From Rhea pennata (Eukaryota > Chordata > Aves > Rheiformes > Rheidae): DNA of 64,000 bases. Below are positions 1 through 40,600 of the stretch, one piece after another. A program made the translations under genes and the position numbers. The notes below the pieces were generated by a model. That model made no database searches, was not told where the DNA came from, and was given only the letters and a program-made list of their open reading frames with translations. Numbering within the stretch: the stretch's first letter is position 1; each line of letters begins with the position of its first letter. The DNA lies in the NCBI RefSeq assembly GCF_028389875.1, contig NC_084666.1, positions 28,490,308 through 28,554,307 of the forward strand, given 5' to 3'.

Positions 1-183
1 CTCAGCAGGGTCACCTAGAGCATGTTAGACAGGGTTGCAGCCAGGCGGGCCTTGAAGATCTCCAGAGAAGGAGACTCCACAGCCTCTCTGGGCAACCTGG
101 TCCAGTGCTCCGTCACTCTCACAGTGAAGAAATTCCCCCTCATGTTCAGGCGGAACTGCCTGTGCTTCAATTTCTGCCCATTG
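1..183 (-). mobile_element. CR1 LINE 3' fragment (cut by window edge)
   Basis: This stretch is nearly the same as 57190-57372, which lies in the 3' part of the larger CR1 copy in this window. The shared sequence covers the end of the CR1 ORF2 frame, read on the minus strand. Similarity stops abruptly near 183, at the sequence that reads into CR1 copy-specific DNA in the other element. The left end lies outside the window. CR1 is the dominant LINE of birds and reptiles. Confidence 0.85.
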
Positions 184-1289
184 AACCACATGGGGTAGAT
201 TAATGGATCCTAACATGTCAGATCAGATCATTTTAACATTATTGTGAATTTTTCCTAGATAAGCTTGAAGTGAAAAATAAGGCTAACTGGGATGACAAAG
301 AACCGTGGCAAAACAAGCGTGGCAGAATTGTATGGATTATGGTCATACATCTAGTGAGGTCCATGTTTTAGTTACAATGATTTGACACTAGCTTACTCCA
401 GTATTAGTATAGTATTCATCAGATCGTGCTCTCCATTTAATAACTGTTACTTATTCTTTCTGTTCCGCTCACATATATCCAAAAGATAAGTTATCACACA
501 TCAGCACTGCACTGTGCCTTCTGAGGCACTACACTATTTATCTGCATGTATTGTATGAAACATAAGTGATAGACGTGCATGGTGATTGCTAATCTGACAG
601 GTTTCAATAGCGAACATTTCTTCTGTTTATAACAGTGATACATTTATGCTTATTGAAAAAAAAAAGTTCCATGATTTTTTTTTTAGAATTGTAGCAGAAC
701 ACAGCTCCAGTGGGAGCTTTAGCACTTGCAGATCACAGTCCACAGAGTTCGTCTTAAACAATCTGTTCTTTACTTGTAATAATCCGCTGCATACTGCTTG
801 TAAGAACACGGACTGAATGGTCTTTGCAGACTGATTATGTCGTACTTGACTGTGTGACTGCTGGGACAAACCGTTCCCAGTTTTTATGGGGAAAGTACTA
901 TGCCCACAAATAAGATTTAACCAGTATATTGCTAGTAATGGCTCATCATGTGTCAGGTGTTTCTAAATTACCTCTACGGATGTGGAGCTTCAAAGGCAAG
1001 GCAAAGAAATGTAAGGGTAATTTAGAATGGGAGGGTGGTTTAACATAATGAAAAAATATAGCTGACAGTTTCATAAGGTACTGTATAAAGATTAATAAAA
1101 CTTTAGAGAACAATAAGGGCTTCTCCCAAAATTAACGAGCAAAGTGGCCTGAGCCTCAACCCAGAAACCTCTTGCAGGGAGTATTGATTACGAGAAGCCC
1201 TGAATCGGCTCTAGAGCGAGCACAGAGGTGCGAGGAGCCCCGCTGTGGTGCGCACCCCCTGAGGAAGGCAGTGCCAATTAATCAGCGCT
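184..1289. other. 5' intergenic flank of CWH43
   Basis: This is AT-rich flanking DNA with short A and T runs (about 655-685). The short open frames carry no recognisable domain, and I see no exon or RNA gene. CpG density rises only after about 1200, at the approach to the CpG island. Confidence 0.5.
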
Positions 1290-1346
1290 GCCGTTTCGCA
1301 GTCAGCGAGTGAGACCCTCCTCTTCTCCCCGGCTGCGCGGCGCTCC

Positions 1347-1360
1347 CCCTCAGAGGGCAG
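1347..1360 (+). promoter_or_regulatory. CTCF-like motif in CWH43 CpG island
   Basis: CCCTCAGAGGGCAG agrees at 12 of 14 positions with the common CTCF core CCASYAGRKGGCRS. A match like this can occur by chance in GC-rich DNA, so occupancy is unproven. Confidence 0.3.
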
Positions 1361-1585
1361 CGGCTGCCGCCACCCGCCGGCGACGGCGCCGGGGGGCCCA
1401 ACGGTCGCGGCGGCGAGGGGCCGCGAGGCGGCGCCCGCGCGCCGGCGGCCGCCGCGTGCCGCGCGGGCTGCGTGAGGCGGGCCGGGCGCGGCGCCGCCGC
1501 CGCCGCCCCTCGCGCCGCCGCCGCCGGCGGCTCGGCCCAGCGGCGGAGGGACGACGCTCCTGCGAGGCTCGTCCCGCGGCGAGCC

Positions 1586-31031
<29,446 letters not shown>

Positions 31032-31515
31032 AATGAGAAAATAATGTATCATTGGGACAACAAGAAAGGTTTGTTGCTTGAAACTGAATTGCCAGCCAAA
31101 AAGATTACATTGTTTAAGGATGAGGAGCTTCTGTGCTGTATAACACTGTGAATGTCTATGTAATAGGTGTTTACTCTCTTTAGTGAGTTGTCATCACTGT
31201 GAGAGAAGGAAGATGCATAAACTGTATCTGCCTGGGACAGAGATCTGCCTTGTATTCAGGAGAGAATGGGAACTTGCTTTGGCAATACCTTTTTCAATTT
31301 AATTGAAACTACTATATTGTGCTGTTTCAAAGTTGAAAATATCTATCCATCTTTTCTTTAGGGTTTAGATATGACCCCTTTACTGTTCTAGGTTCTAGGA
31401 GCTCAGTGGAATAATCATGAACAAGGAGTTGAAGCCTTCTTAGAAGGAAAAGAAATTGATCTAATTTTTATTCAAAATGAACTACAATAAAATAAAAAAT
31501 GCCTTTTGCTGGCTT
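31032..31515 (+). other. CWH43: CWH43 3' UTR
   Basis: Untranslated DNA runs from the TAG to the overlapping polyadenylation signals at 31486-31496. A T/GT-rich stretch follows at about 31520-31535. The length of about 470 bases is ordinary. No other exon is evident. Confidence 0.7.
31486..31496 (+). terminator. CWH43: Double AATAAA polyadenylation signal of CWH43
   Basis: Two overlapping AATAAA hexamers (31486-31491 and 31491-31496), followed about 25-40 bases on by a T- and GT-rich element, form a standard vertebrate poly(A) site. They lie about 455 bases after the CWH43 stop codon. Confidence 0.8.
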
Positions 31516-34500
31516 TGCATCTTTTTAGTGTGCACAAGAATAAGATGTTTACTTGTATACATAAGTGGGATTTTTTTTTTGGCCTGGTCAGTAAAGTATC
31601 CATTATGTCATTGAAAGTGTGTTGCATAGAATCTGTTGGCAAAGTCTTCTGTGTTTAACTCCTGATCCTCCCGTGCATGTGCAGAGCTTCCCTTGAACAA
31701 TAAGGACATCTTTGGTGTTGGCCAATGGAAATTTCATGCTAGTGAGAAATGTGTAAGATGGTTTATTTAAATGCTCATCTCAATTTGGAAATCATGTTTA
31801 TGGTGTTGATATTTTTTTCTGTCTTCCCAGTAATATCTGAAAATAGTATAACTGAAAGGAATGGATCAAGTTGTAAGAAAGGATCCCCCTCCCAACACTC
31901 ATAATCTGCCATGTGCATTTGAGACTTGTTAGAGCACACTCAGTTTTATTGTTTCTCTATATAAGAAATTACAGGCAGTGTCATTACTCAGTTTCATGTT
32001 CCCTGGAGTCTGGTAACTGCTGCCATTGCCAAGCTTGTCGTTTTACCTTGGTCACCCTTCAGTCTTCTCCCTTTTTTTAGGACTGCATCTCTGAGAAACA
32101 CTTCATTGATTTTTTTTTTCTTTTTTTTTTGGAGGGGGGGGCAGGTGATATCTGACAGTCGCTTGAGGAATACATGATCACCACAACTTCAGCTCAGGTT
32201 GTATTAGGAAGCCATGACTTCACTGGCTACAGTTAATCAGTCACTGTTGACTGATTTATTCTTTACCTAGAGGTGCTGAGTTTGTCTTCATCAGCCAAAA
32301 GAAGCCTAATTAAGCATTCCAGGTTATATTTCCATTAGGAAAGATTTGAAATCCTCTGAACTTTTTCCTCCAAGTGGCCTTTCAGCAGGCCAGGATAAAC
32401 TAGCCTTCAGAATCATGGGAGCAACTTTCTGGCACTTTCAGCAGTTTTCTTTGGTGAATGCCAATAGCCCTGTCTCTCTCTTCTGCAGCCTGCATCAGCT
32501 GCTGGCACTGGCACAAACATTGCATGGTGGCTCCAAGCATTCTTGCTCCTTCACAGCATACTCTGATGCTAGCTCTGACTCATGTCCAGCCGTAGATTTG
32601 CCTTTCCACAGCCTGAACAAAACATAACATTAACTTGCCACATTACTTAACATTCTCCACAGAGTGGTTCTGCAAATACCTCATAATGTGAGGTATTCAT
32701 GTGAGGTGCAGGAAGTGACACTTACAAAAAGCTTGAAAAACCCTCATTTTTGACAATTAAGTATGAAATCAGAATATTTTTTATGAAGTCAGATTCCAAA
32801 ACATGATTCATGGTAATAGATCAGATCATATATAATGTTTGTGTGTAGTCTTCAAAGCCTGTAATACAATTTGAGTGGATTCTCAGTTTTGTTCTTTGCA
32901 GCATGCGTAAAATTACTGGATGCATTTGCTCTGTTAGAAGTGTTTGCCTAGAGTTTCACAAAGCCTAAAGTGTAAATATTCTGCTCCTTTGAGTAGCCTG
33001 TACAACTTAATGCTCATAGATCTGTACCTACCTATTAGAAAACAGTGTATGCAAGTGTAATTATAATCAGTAGCAAGCATGTGTTGATATTTGCATTATT
33101 TTCTCAGGATGCCCAAGAAAAAAATATGACTATGGACTCCATATATTGCTACTACTACTGTAATTAGAATTAGGAAATTAAAACTGCACTTCATTTGTCC
33201 TTGAATCTGCATGTTGATCTAATCCCCAGTATCTGACTGGTTCAGAAAAATGTGCACCTCTTAGTGGCAATTGCTGTGTTTCAAACTATGAAAGAAATGT
33301 GCTAGAACAGGTCTTGCTGCAGGGGCATGTGACTAATCTTGCTGTTTCCTAATCATACACTTTATCTCAGCTTTCATAAGACAGTATGGTATGAGATGAA
33401 AAGTTTGTAGAAATCTTTTTACATTCAGAGATAGCATGAAAATATACATGTTTTGTTTTCTAAAGATTTGAACTTTTCCTGACAGTAAGAGAACTAGATT
33501 ATGTATCTGATTTCTAAGTAATACATATTCTTTGTTGTCTTCTTAATTCCATCCTCCCTGACATTTTGGGCAGGTTAGTTAAAGTCTGTAGGAAAATATA
33601 TAGGGAGAGAGGCAGTACACACCGGAAGTCAAATAGCATATCTCAGAATAAGAAAGAACTGCTCTTACATCTGAGAGAGCAATTTCTGTGATAAATTGTT
33701 CTGGATTCTTCAGCAGGGTGGAGATATAGGACACCTCTTGCATATATTCCCTCTTTGGGACCTTGACTCTTGCATTTCTGTGTGCATAGTAAGCTCAGCT
33801 TTGGGAGCAGTGGCTCAGGATGTTGTTACGGGACACTCAGATGAGACCTGGGAGCTGTGGTTCAAACCTATTGGGCTACAAAGGATCTGAAACTTTTTAT
33901 TTCCCATATCCAGGAGGAGTGCTGTGGCTAAAAGCTTATTTAAATGAGTTATGCATGCCATCTTCCATTTGTGTTTGGCACTGGAGCTGGTGGTACTAAA
34001 GTGAGTTAGGTGTGTTTAGATGTCCAAGTGACCAGCTCCCCTGTTTCACTATAACAGGGTTTAAAATACACAGGGTCCTCTTCTTGCATAGGTAAGGAGC
34101 TCTGTGGCCCCAAAGGTGCCGGTTGATTTGAGGCACCTCCAGGGTTCAGGCAGACATTTTGAGCTGCTCTCTGAGGCTTAGCTGCTTAAAGTGTTCCTAT
34201 GTTTGCATGTCCTATGAATGAAGCAGAATTTAAAGAATCTGAAATATTAAGCTCACAAAAACCAAAAATCTAAATCTAGGAATATATAAATTTGAGCCAC
34301 CAACAGCCTTTAAAAAATGTGTTTTTTTCATGTACATAAAATACTACATTTTTGCAGAATGTAACAAAAAGGCACTCAGGGCCAAAGTCATACACCTGTG
34401 CAGCAAGTTTAACAAACCTTTTTCTGTAAAGAAACAGCATAGTATGAGTCCATGGACAGGGTGATTAAAATGAGCTAAATTACTTACAGGAGTGACTGCA

Positions 34501-36959
34501 TAGTGCAGCTGCTCCTTTCTGCCACCTGAGGTCCTCTTTGATCCCTGATCAGGAATATAGTACTGATACAACACAAGAATAACAGTTGAGGTGTTTCGTT
34601 ACAAATCTGAAGGTGAAAAATCTTTTCAGAAGCATTACATAAAGCTGTTGGTATTGGCTTAGATTTCAGTTATTTTTTGAAATCTGCAGATGACTGAGAA
34701 CTGTGATTTGTCTCTCTTCTTACAATGTCCTATTCTGTGCTTTGTTTATGCTTTATCTGTTTGTTAATTTTAAGCAAAATCTGCTTTGTTAATTGTACTT
34801 TCAATACAATTATCATCTTCTGATTTTTAAAATGCCTAATGGAGTGTGGGTATTTTGCCTAAAATTAAAGCCTGTTTTAAGCTTGATGAACAGTGGTATT
34901 AGAGAGAGGCAGTGGCTTTAGCAATTTGTAGTCTGATAACCTTGAGAATCAGAAAGGATCCTGTCTTCCTCAAAGACTTTTCTACACTGTATTTCTAACA
35001 GGGAAGAAGATAAAAGTAACCATATGGCTCCTCCTTCTCTGCAAATTGACCAGTACTTTTTACAGTCTATAGTGTTCTTATGTGCTTGATATTTTAACTG
35101 TCATTTTAAAAAAAGGGCAACATGAACATAAAAATGGAAAAAAATGAGTCTTTCTGCTTAAAAAAAAAAAGCCTTGATTTTTTCAAGGCCACTGAAAATG
35201 ACTGTTTTAAATTTTGGTCTAACAGTAGTTAAACTGGTTTATGCATTTCCCACCCCTCACCAGTTCTGGTTAATTGTTCCTCTCCTGTGTGTTGGTGGCA
35301 GCGTTTGCATGTGTGGTGAGCCAGATCAGGAAAATGGTCTGACTGAAAAACAACAATAAAAAATATTTAAGCCAGTATAATTCTTTGATCTAATTTGCTA
35401 TCTTAATGCTCAAATGCTTTTACTGATACAAAAGAAAGGATGGCATGAAGGCTAGGATTAAGGGGCTAATGCTGGAGCTGCTTATGCTGTCTCCATTCCT
35501 GAGATGACTCTTAATGAACTATGCCCTTCCAAATGGATGTGCTTTATATAAAATGAAGCATTTTGCATTTTGTAAACTCAGTCTTCAGAAATAAAATGTG
35601 GACTTGGTTATATAAATCTGGAGACTTGTGTAGTATTTTACAATTAGAGGTAACAAAGGGGATATTTATCCTTTCGTGGGGCTGGAACTAAGGTGCGCAC
35701 TGTTTAGAATGGGCATTCTTCAGGTGGGGCAGCCTCTTTTGGCTGAAGTATGCACTCCGTTGTTTAGCACGTAGAAGCAGAAAACAAAGTCTCTTTTGTG
35801 TTTCCCTATAGATTTCTTTGCAGATCTAGTTTTAAGGGTCAGAGATTCTACTTGTGCTTTCAACTATGCAAAAACATTTTAAACCTTGTTTGTTTGTCAA
35901 ACTTGCAGTATTGTTTGCTTTACACTTACAAGTGGTAGCCATGGAAGTTATAGTCCATGGAAAGATTTGTAAAGCAAAGTTACTTCTTTCATTTCTGAGT
36001 AATAAAGTCAAGGGAGGAAAAAAAAAACCATAAACCATTCTTTAGGTCCAAATGGCTTCAGCTACAATTAGACAGTGGCTGGTTTTGTCCTGCCTTTCTT
36101 TAGATGTGTATCAGTTTGCCTCTACAGAAGATGAGAGATTTCATCTGACCAAATGAGATATTTTTGTGAAGACATTTCTATTATGAACACATTTTTTATG
36201 GTCAATGCAGACAAACAGGCACCCCTAAGGCATTGTTCTTCTCAATCCAAAATTAAAACAGATCAGATGAATTGCAATACAGTGGTGCCCCCATTGACTT
36301 TAAGAGCTTGAGGTGAGAAGCACAGATGTAGGATATTTGAACCACATGAGGAAACTGCACACAGGAAATTGAACCACATTGTACTGTTTTATTTGATCAC
36401 AGAGATTTTTGAACCAAGATGGCAACCTAAAATACCTGACAGTTGCTAAGATAAAGATAAGGTGTTTGAAACAGGAAAAGTGTCAGAGCTGAAGATGCAG
36501 GAAGTGATTTTAAGGAGATAGAGTGAACAAGTCTAGAGAAAAATCTCAAATAATAAGGTCTTGTCCTATTCTGGTATATTCTTAATACATAACTTTTGAG
36601 GAAATAATTCATTTTCTTACTGACTCCATTTTCTTCCCTGTAAAACAGGCAATTAGCAACATTCATATTTTATTGCAAGGTAAATCAGCTGCAGCTGTGC
36701 ATTTTGACTGGTTCAGTGAATAAGGTAAAGGTCATCTAAGAAAACAAGTGCAATCAGTTCGTTCAAGACCACCTTAAACTGTTTCTCCAAAGAGCAGAAT
36801 TACTTTAAATGTGGCGTTCACTTCTGAGTCTTTGATTTTCTTTTAACTTAGCCTCTTAGCAGTAATTTACTTTCTTTTTTTATAAGCAATTTCAATTATC
36901 TTAAACTGCCAGTGAACGTGCAGCACGGTACCAATCTTTTTTTCGTTTGCGTTTCAGGA
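31516..36959. other. Intergenic DNA between CWH43 and DCUN1D4
   Basis: About 5.4 kb separate the CWH43 poly(A) site from the DCUN1D4 CpG island. Apart from a tRNA-derived SINE (33790-34200) and T/G runs at 32110-32142, I recognise nothing. The open frame at 32346-32627 has no known domain and no coding context. Confidence 0.6.
33790..34200 (+). mobile_element. Ancient tRNA-derived SINE
   Basis: TGGCTCAGGA at 33811 is a good box A, and GGTTCAAACC at 33859 a good box B, 48 bases apart as in tRNA-derived SINEs. Between them ACACTCAGATGAGACCTGGG resembles the head of old SINEs of turtles and crocodilians. The body (CCCATATCCAGG...GTGCTGTGGCTAAAAG) and a later GTTAGGTGTGTTTAGATGTCC fit the same kind of element. 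The family cannot be named with certainty and the 3' end is approximate. Confidence 0.5.
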
Positions 36960-37221
36960 GTGGGAGGCTGCTACCCCTGACAGGCTGAGATACTCCAACG
37001 CGAGGGGTCCGCCCCCGCCAGGGCGCCACCAGGGCGGTTCCCAGGTCGGCCCGGGGCAGGCCGGAGAGCGGCCTCCGCCCCTCAGGGCCCGAGGAGCCTG
37101 CCCGGGCCGGAGCCCGCCGCCCGTTAAACGGAGGCGCCCGGCGGGGCGGGGCGGGTCAGCGCGGTCCGCCCCCAGGCAACCCTTGCGGAGGCCTCGTGGC
37201 TCCGCCCTCGCCCCCGCTTAC

Positions 37222-37558
37222 CCAATCCTATCAGGCTGTGGGCGTGGTCCTCAGCCTCCGGAGCCAATCAGAGCCACAGGTGACACAAAGTGGTGTTCTT
37301 TGCACGCGCTTTCAAGGCCAGGAAAAACTGGCATCGGCCAAGTCCAGTCAGAGTGGAGGGGGGCGGGGCTGTCTCAGCTTTTTGCCCAATAGAAAGGCGA
37401 GAGCGGGCGGGGAAGGAGGTGCGGGGCCGGCAGGAGGAGAATGGCAGGTGCCTGATCCGATAGAAGAGCAGAGCCTGCGGCCTCGCGGGGCACCTCGAGC
37501 CAATGGGTGGTGCCGGTGGGCGGGGCGGGAGGCGTCCGTGCTTGGGCTCTGTGATTGG
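37222..37558 (+). promoter_or_regulatory. DCUN1D4: Five CCAAT (NF-Y) boxes upstream of DCUN1D4
   Basis: CCAAT occurs at 37222-37226, 37264-37268, 37386-37390 and 37500-37504, and the reverse form ATTGG at 37554-37558, ending 48 bases before the start codon. GCCAATCAGA at 37263 is a near-ideal NF-Y site. Such repeated CCAAT and GC boxes are typical of TATA-less promoters of widely expressed genes. Confidence 0.65.
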
Positions 37559-37606
37559 GAGAGAGGGACAGAGGGAGCCGGGCCGGGCAGGGTGCGCTGC
37601 ACGAAA

Positions 37607-37631
37607 ATGCACTCGGATGCCGCCGCTGTCA
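37607..37631 (+). CDS. DCUN1D4: DCUN1D4 exon 1 (coding part)
   Basis: Encodes MHSDAAAV plus the first base of Asn9. The donor is GTGAGT at 37632. The start sits in CGAAAATGC (A at -3), inside the CpG island. Confidence 0.93.
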
Positions 37632-40600
37632 GTGAGTAGCGGCGCGGCCGGGCTCCGGCCCGTGCTCTCTCGCCCGCCCCGTGGCGGGCACCCTGGGGCA
37701 CTGGCCCAGCCTCTCGACGGCGCTCGCCGCCACCCGCGTGAGGGCGGCTTCTGCCGCAGCCCGCCAGAGAGGCTCCGCCGAGTGCGCGGACGGGGCCCCC
37801 GGTGTTGGGGAAAGGCATTAGGGTGGGCGTGGAGCCGCCGCCGGGGTGGGGGGAGGGTGGGAGCCTGTTGGGGCAGTAGCCCGATGGGCGCCCCGTGGCC
37901 CTCGGTGGGCTCCACCGGAGGGCGAGAGGGGCCGAGAGGAAGCGGGGGGAGGCTGCGAGATGGCGGGGGCGGGTGAGGGAGCCGGGGCCGGTGGGGGCTG
38001 GGGGCGCTGGGAGGCTGTGACGCAGTTTCCCCGACCCAGCTTGCAAGCGCAGCGAGCTGCTGAGGCCTTGGTGGGCCCTTGCGGCTGGCTTGAGAGGGAG
38101 GCGGGGCCGCAGAGGGGAGGGAGAGGTGGGAGCTGCGGGGTTGCCCGGCGGCCTCGTTCGGTGGGAAGGGGTGGGTAGGGGGACGGTTAATTTAACGGAT
38201 TCCACGGGGCCGGTGCAGAAGAAACGGGCTGTGAAGGGGAATGGGGGCCGCGGTGCACTGTGGGAGGTGGAGTCTGTTCTGCTGCCGCCCCGCGCGGTGG
38301 GGCTGGGGCCGGCGTGTCGGGGACTACAACTCCCAGCATGCACGGCGACACCCCCCCCCCCCCCGCGGGCGGGGTCGGGGTCGGAGCCCGCTGCCCCGCG
38401 GGCGGCGCGGAGCCGGGGGTGCGCGGCCGCCGCGGGCGCGGCCGGAGGCGCTGGGCTGCGGGGCGGGAGCGCGGCGCGGGCGGCCGGGAGCGCGGCACGT
38501 GTGCGCGCGCCGAGGGAGCGCCGGGAGGGCTTTGTCTCTGAGGGGGGTTTCTGGCGCTGTTCTCAGGGCGGGCAGGACTGTGTCGCACAGGCAGGTTGCC
38601 TGGTGAGGCGGAGGCTTGCGTACCCGTGGGGGTGCAGGGTGGGTGAGGAGCAGGCTTCATCCCTCTCCTCCGGAGATGGAGCCGCATCCTGAGCGCAGGG
38701 CTGTCTCAGCAGAATGATGGTCTTGATTTCTGTGGGCTCTCGCGGGAAGGTGTTCTCACTGTTCGCAGCTCAGAGATGCTTAAGGACTTACCTTATGGAA
38801 AAGATAATGAAACTTGAAGCTTTGATCGTACGTTAATGGCCGATGTTCTGACTTTGGATAAAGTCCTCAAAGTAATTAAGGGAACAAATGCTGTATAAGG
38901 CCTGGATTTTCTTGAATCCTCCTGTGTTTCCTAAAATGAGAAATTGGACAGGGAGAGGCTTCTAAAGGCTCATCTCATAAGGTTATATAATTTCTTTGGT
39001 AGTTCTGATTTATTTTACTTTTGTCTTTATGGATCATTATATTGGTGGCTGAAGTTACTGTGAAAGCACAAATACCTCCCTTATGTTGGAAATGGAAGGA
39101 TAATTATTCCAGAACATGCCTCCTGTTCAGGCTCTTCAGAATATGCACTGTCTAAAAAAATGTGTAAGCCTCTATTATACACATGTAAGCTGCAGTTACA
39201 GATACTCCCACGCTCTTTCTTGTAGGATTTTGAAGACTATAGGGTGATTATTTGCAGGGTTTTCCTGTTTTTTGATTTCTTTGCAGAAAAATTATAAGAG
39301 TAGTGTTTCTCACCCTTCACCTGTTACTGGTATCCCTTTCAGATTAGAATGTTCCTTGAAATAATTGGATTTTTGACCTTAGGACTTTTTTTTTTTTTTT
39401 TCCTTGGCAGTTCATGGCCTAGTGTATGTAGCATTTTAAATAGGAATGTTTTCCTAAATCAACTTCCTTCATTATCTGTAACTAGTTTTTTTTTTTCTCA
39501 TTAATAGAGATATTTGAAACAAGAAGTGTTTGTAGCACATCTTTACAAATATGGAAGTTGGCTTATCGTTGTTTCTTGATTGGACTTTTTTGGAGCCTTC
39601 TTTTTAGCCCTTCTTAAATTCTTCTCTGTGTTGTTTCTTGCAAGTCCAGTAAATATAGTCAGAAATGTCTGCTGTGTGCAAGGCCATACAGTGAGTTCTG
39701 CTGGGCAAGTAAACAGACTTCCTCTTACTGCTATTCATTCTTTTGTATCAGGATGAGATTGTATTTATGTTACTTTGTTACTTGATACAAATTTGTTTTT
39801 GTCTTTGAGTAACATCTTATGCTAACTTTTAAATGAATTATTAATCATCTATTTTCTTTTTTCCCTCACTTCGGGGGTATTGGGGAAAAAAGGCTTTTTT
39901 TTTTTCTTTTAAAAATCACTTCCTAATTTTGTTTGCATCTTCAAGCACAAGAGGAAGACTTGCTTAGATTTCTGGCCTGTGCTTGTGCTTTCCAAAAAGC
40001 ACTGTATTAGCACAGTACATCCTGTGAAACTGGACAGCTCTTGTATCCAGTTGAAGTATTTGAGCATGTAGTAATGATGTGATGTTCCTTCTGCAATAAG
40101 TATGACTAGCAAGGACTTAAAGTGGAAACTTTTTTTGAGGTTTACAAATTTGCACAATTAAGGAAAGCATTTTTTCTTATGCTACCATTATCATCTTTTA
40201 CTTGAAATTATAGTCACAAGATTTAATGGAATTTCTCTTTTGGGCTCATAAAGAGATCAAAAGTTACTATCTTTTTGCTCTCCAATCTTTTCTTTTCTTT
40301 TTTTTTTCTTTGTAAGTGTGTATTGTTATGATTGGAACTACAAGGCTTTAGTGTACCCTCCACTGATGGTGGAGGTACCAGCTCCAGCTAGTGTGACACA
40401 TGCTTTTGTGTCACTTGATGCAGATGTATGGCTGCCCAGACCCTATTTAGATTGGGACTTTCTACTGCAGCTGCTCAATAGTGCCCATTAGCCGAAGATT
40501 ACTGCTTCCATGCTCTATTGGTAAAGTGGTTCATAGGAGTGCCCTCTAATCCACTCAGTCAAATTTATCTGGGTTAGCTCTTGCCACTTATTTAAATTGT

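Larger units (their letters stand above)
36960..38690 (+). promoter_or_regulatory. DCUN1D4: CpG island promoter of DCUN1D4
   Basis: About 1.7 kb of CpG-dense DNA begins abruptly at about 36960 and runs past exon 1 into intron 1. It has at least three GGGGCGGGGC-type GC boxes (near 37143, 37360 and 37519), five CCAAT boxes upstream of the ATG and paired ZNF143-type sites downstream. No TATA box is evident. Large open frames on both strands (for example a 331-codon minus-strand frame at 37348-38343) result from GC richness. Confidence 0.88.

Noticed and set aside
32346..32627. 93-codon open frame in the intergenic region
   Set aside because: No domain, no promoter or poly(A) context. Ser-rich translation is compatible with chance.
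37268..38692. Open frames of 147-331 codons on both strands of the second CpG island
   Set aside because: Low-complexity Pro/Arg/Gly/Ala sequence from GC-rich DNA. No domains, and mutually overlapping.
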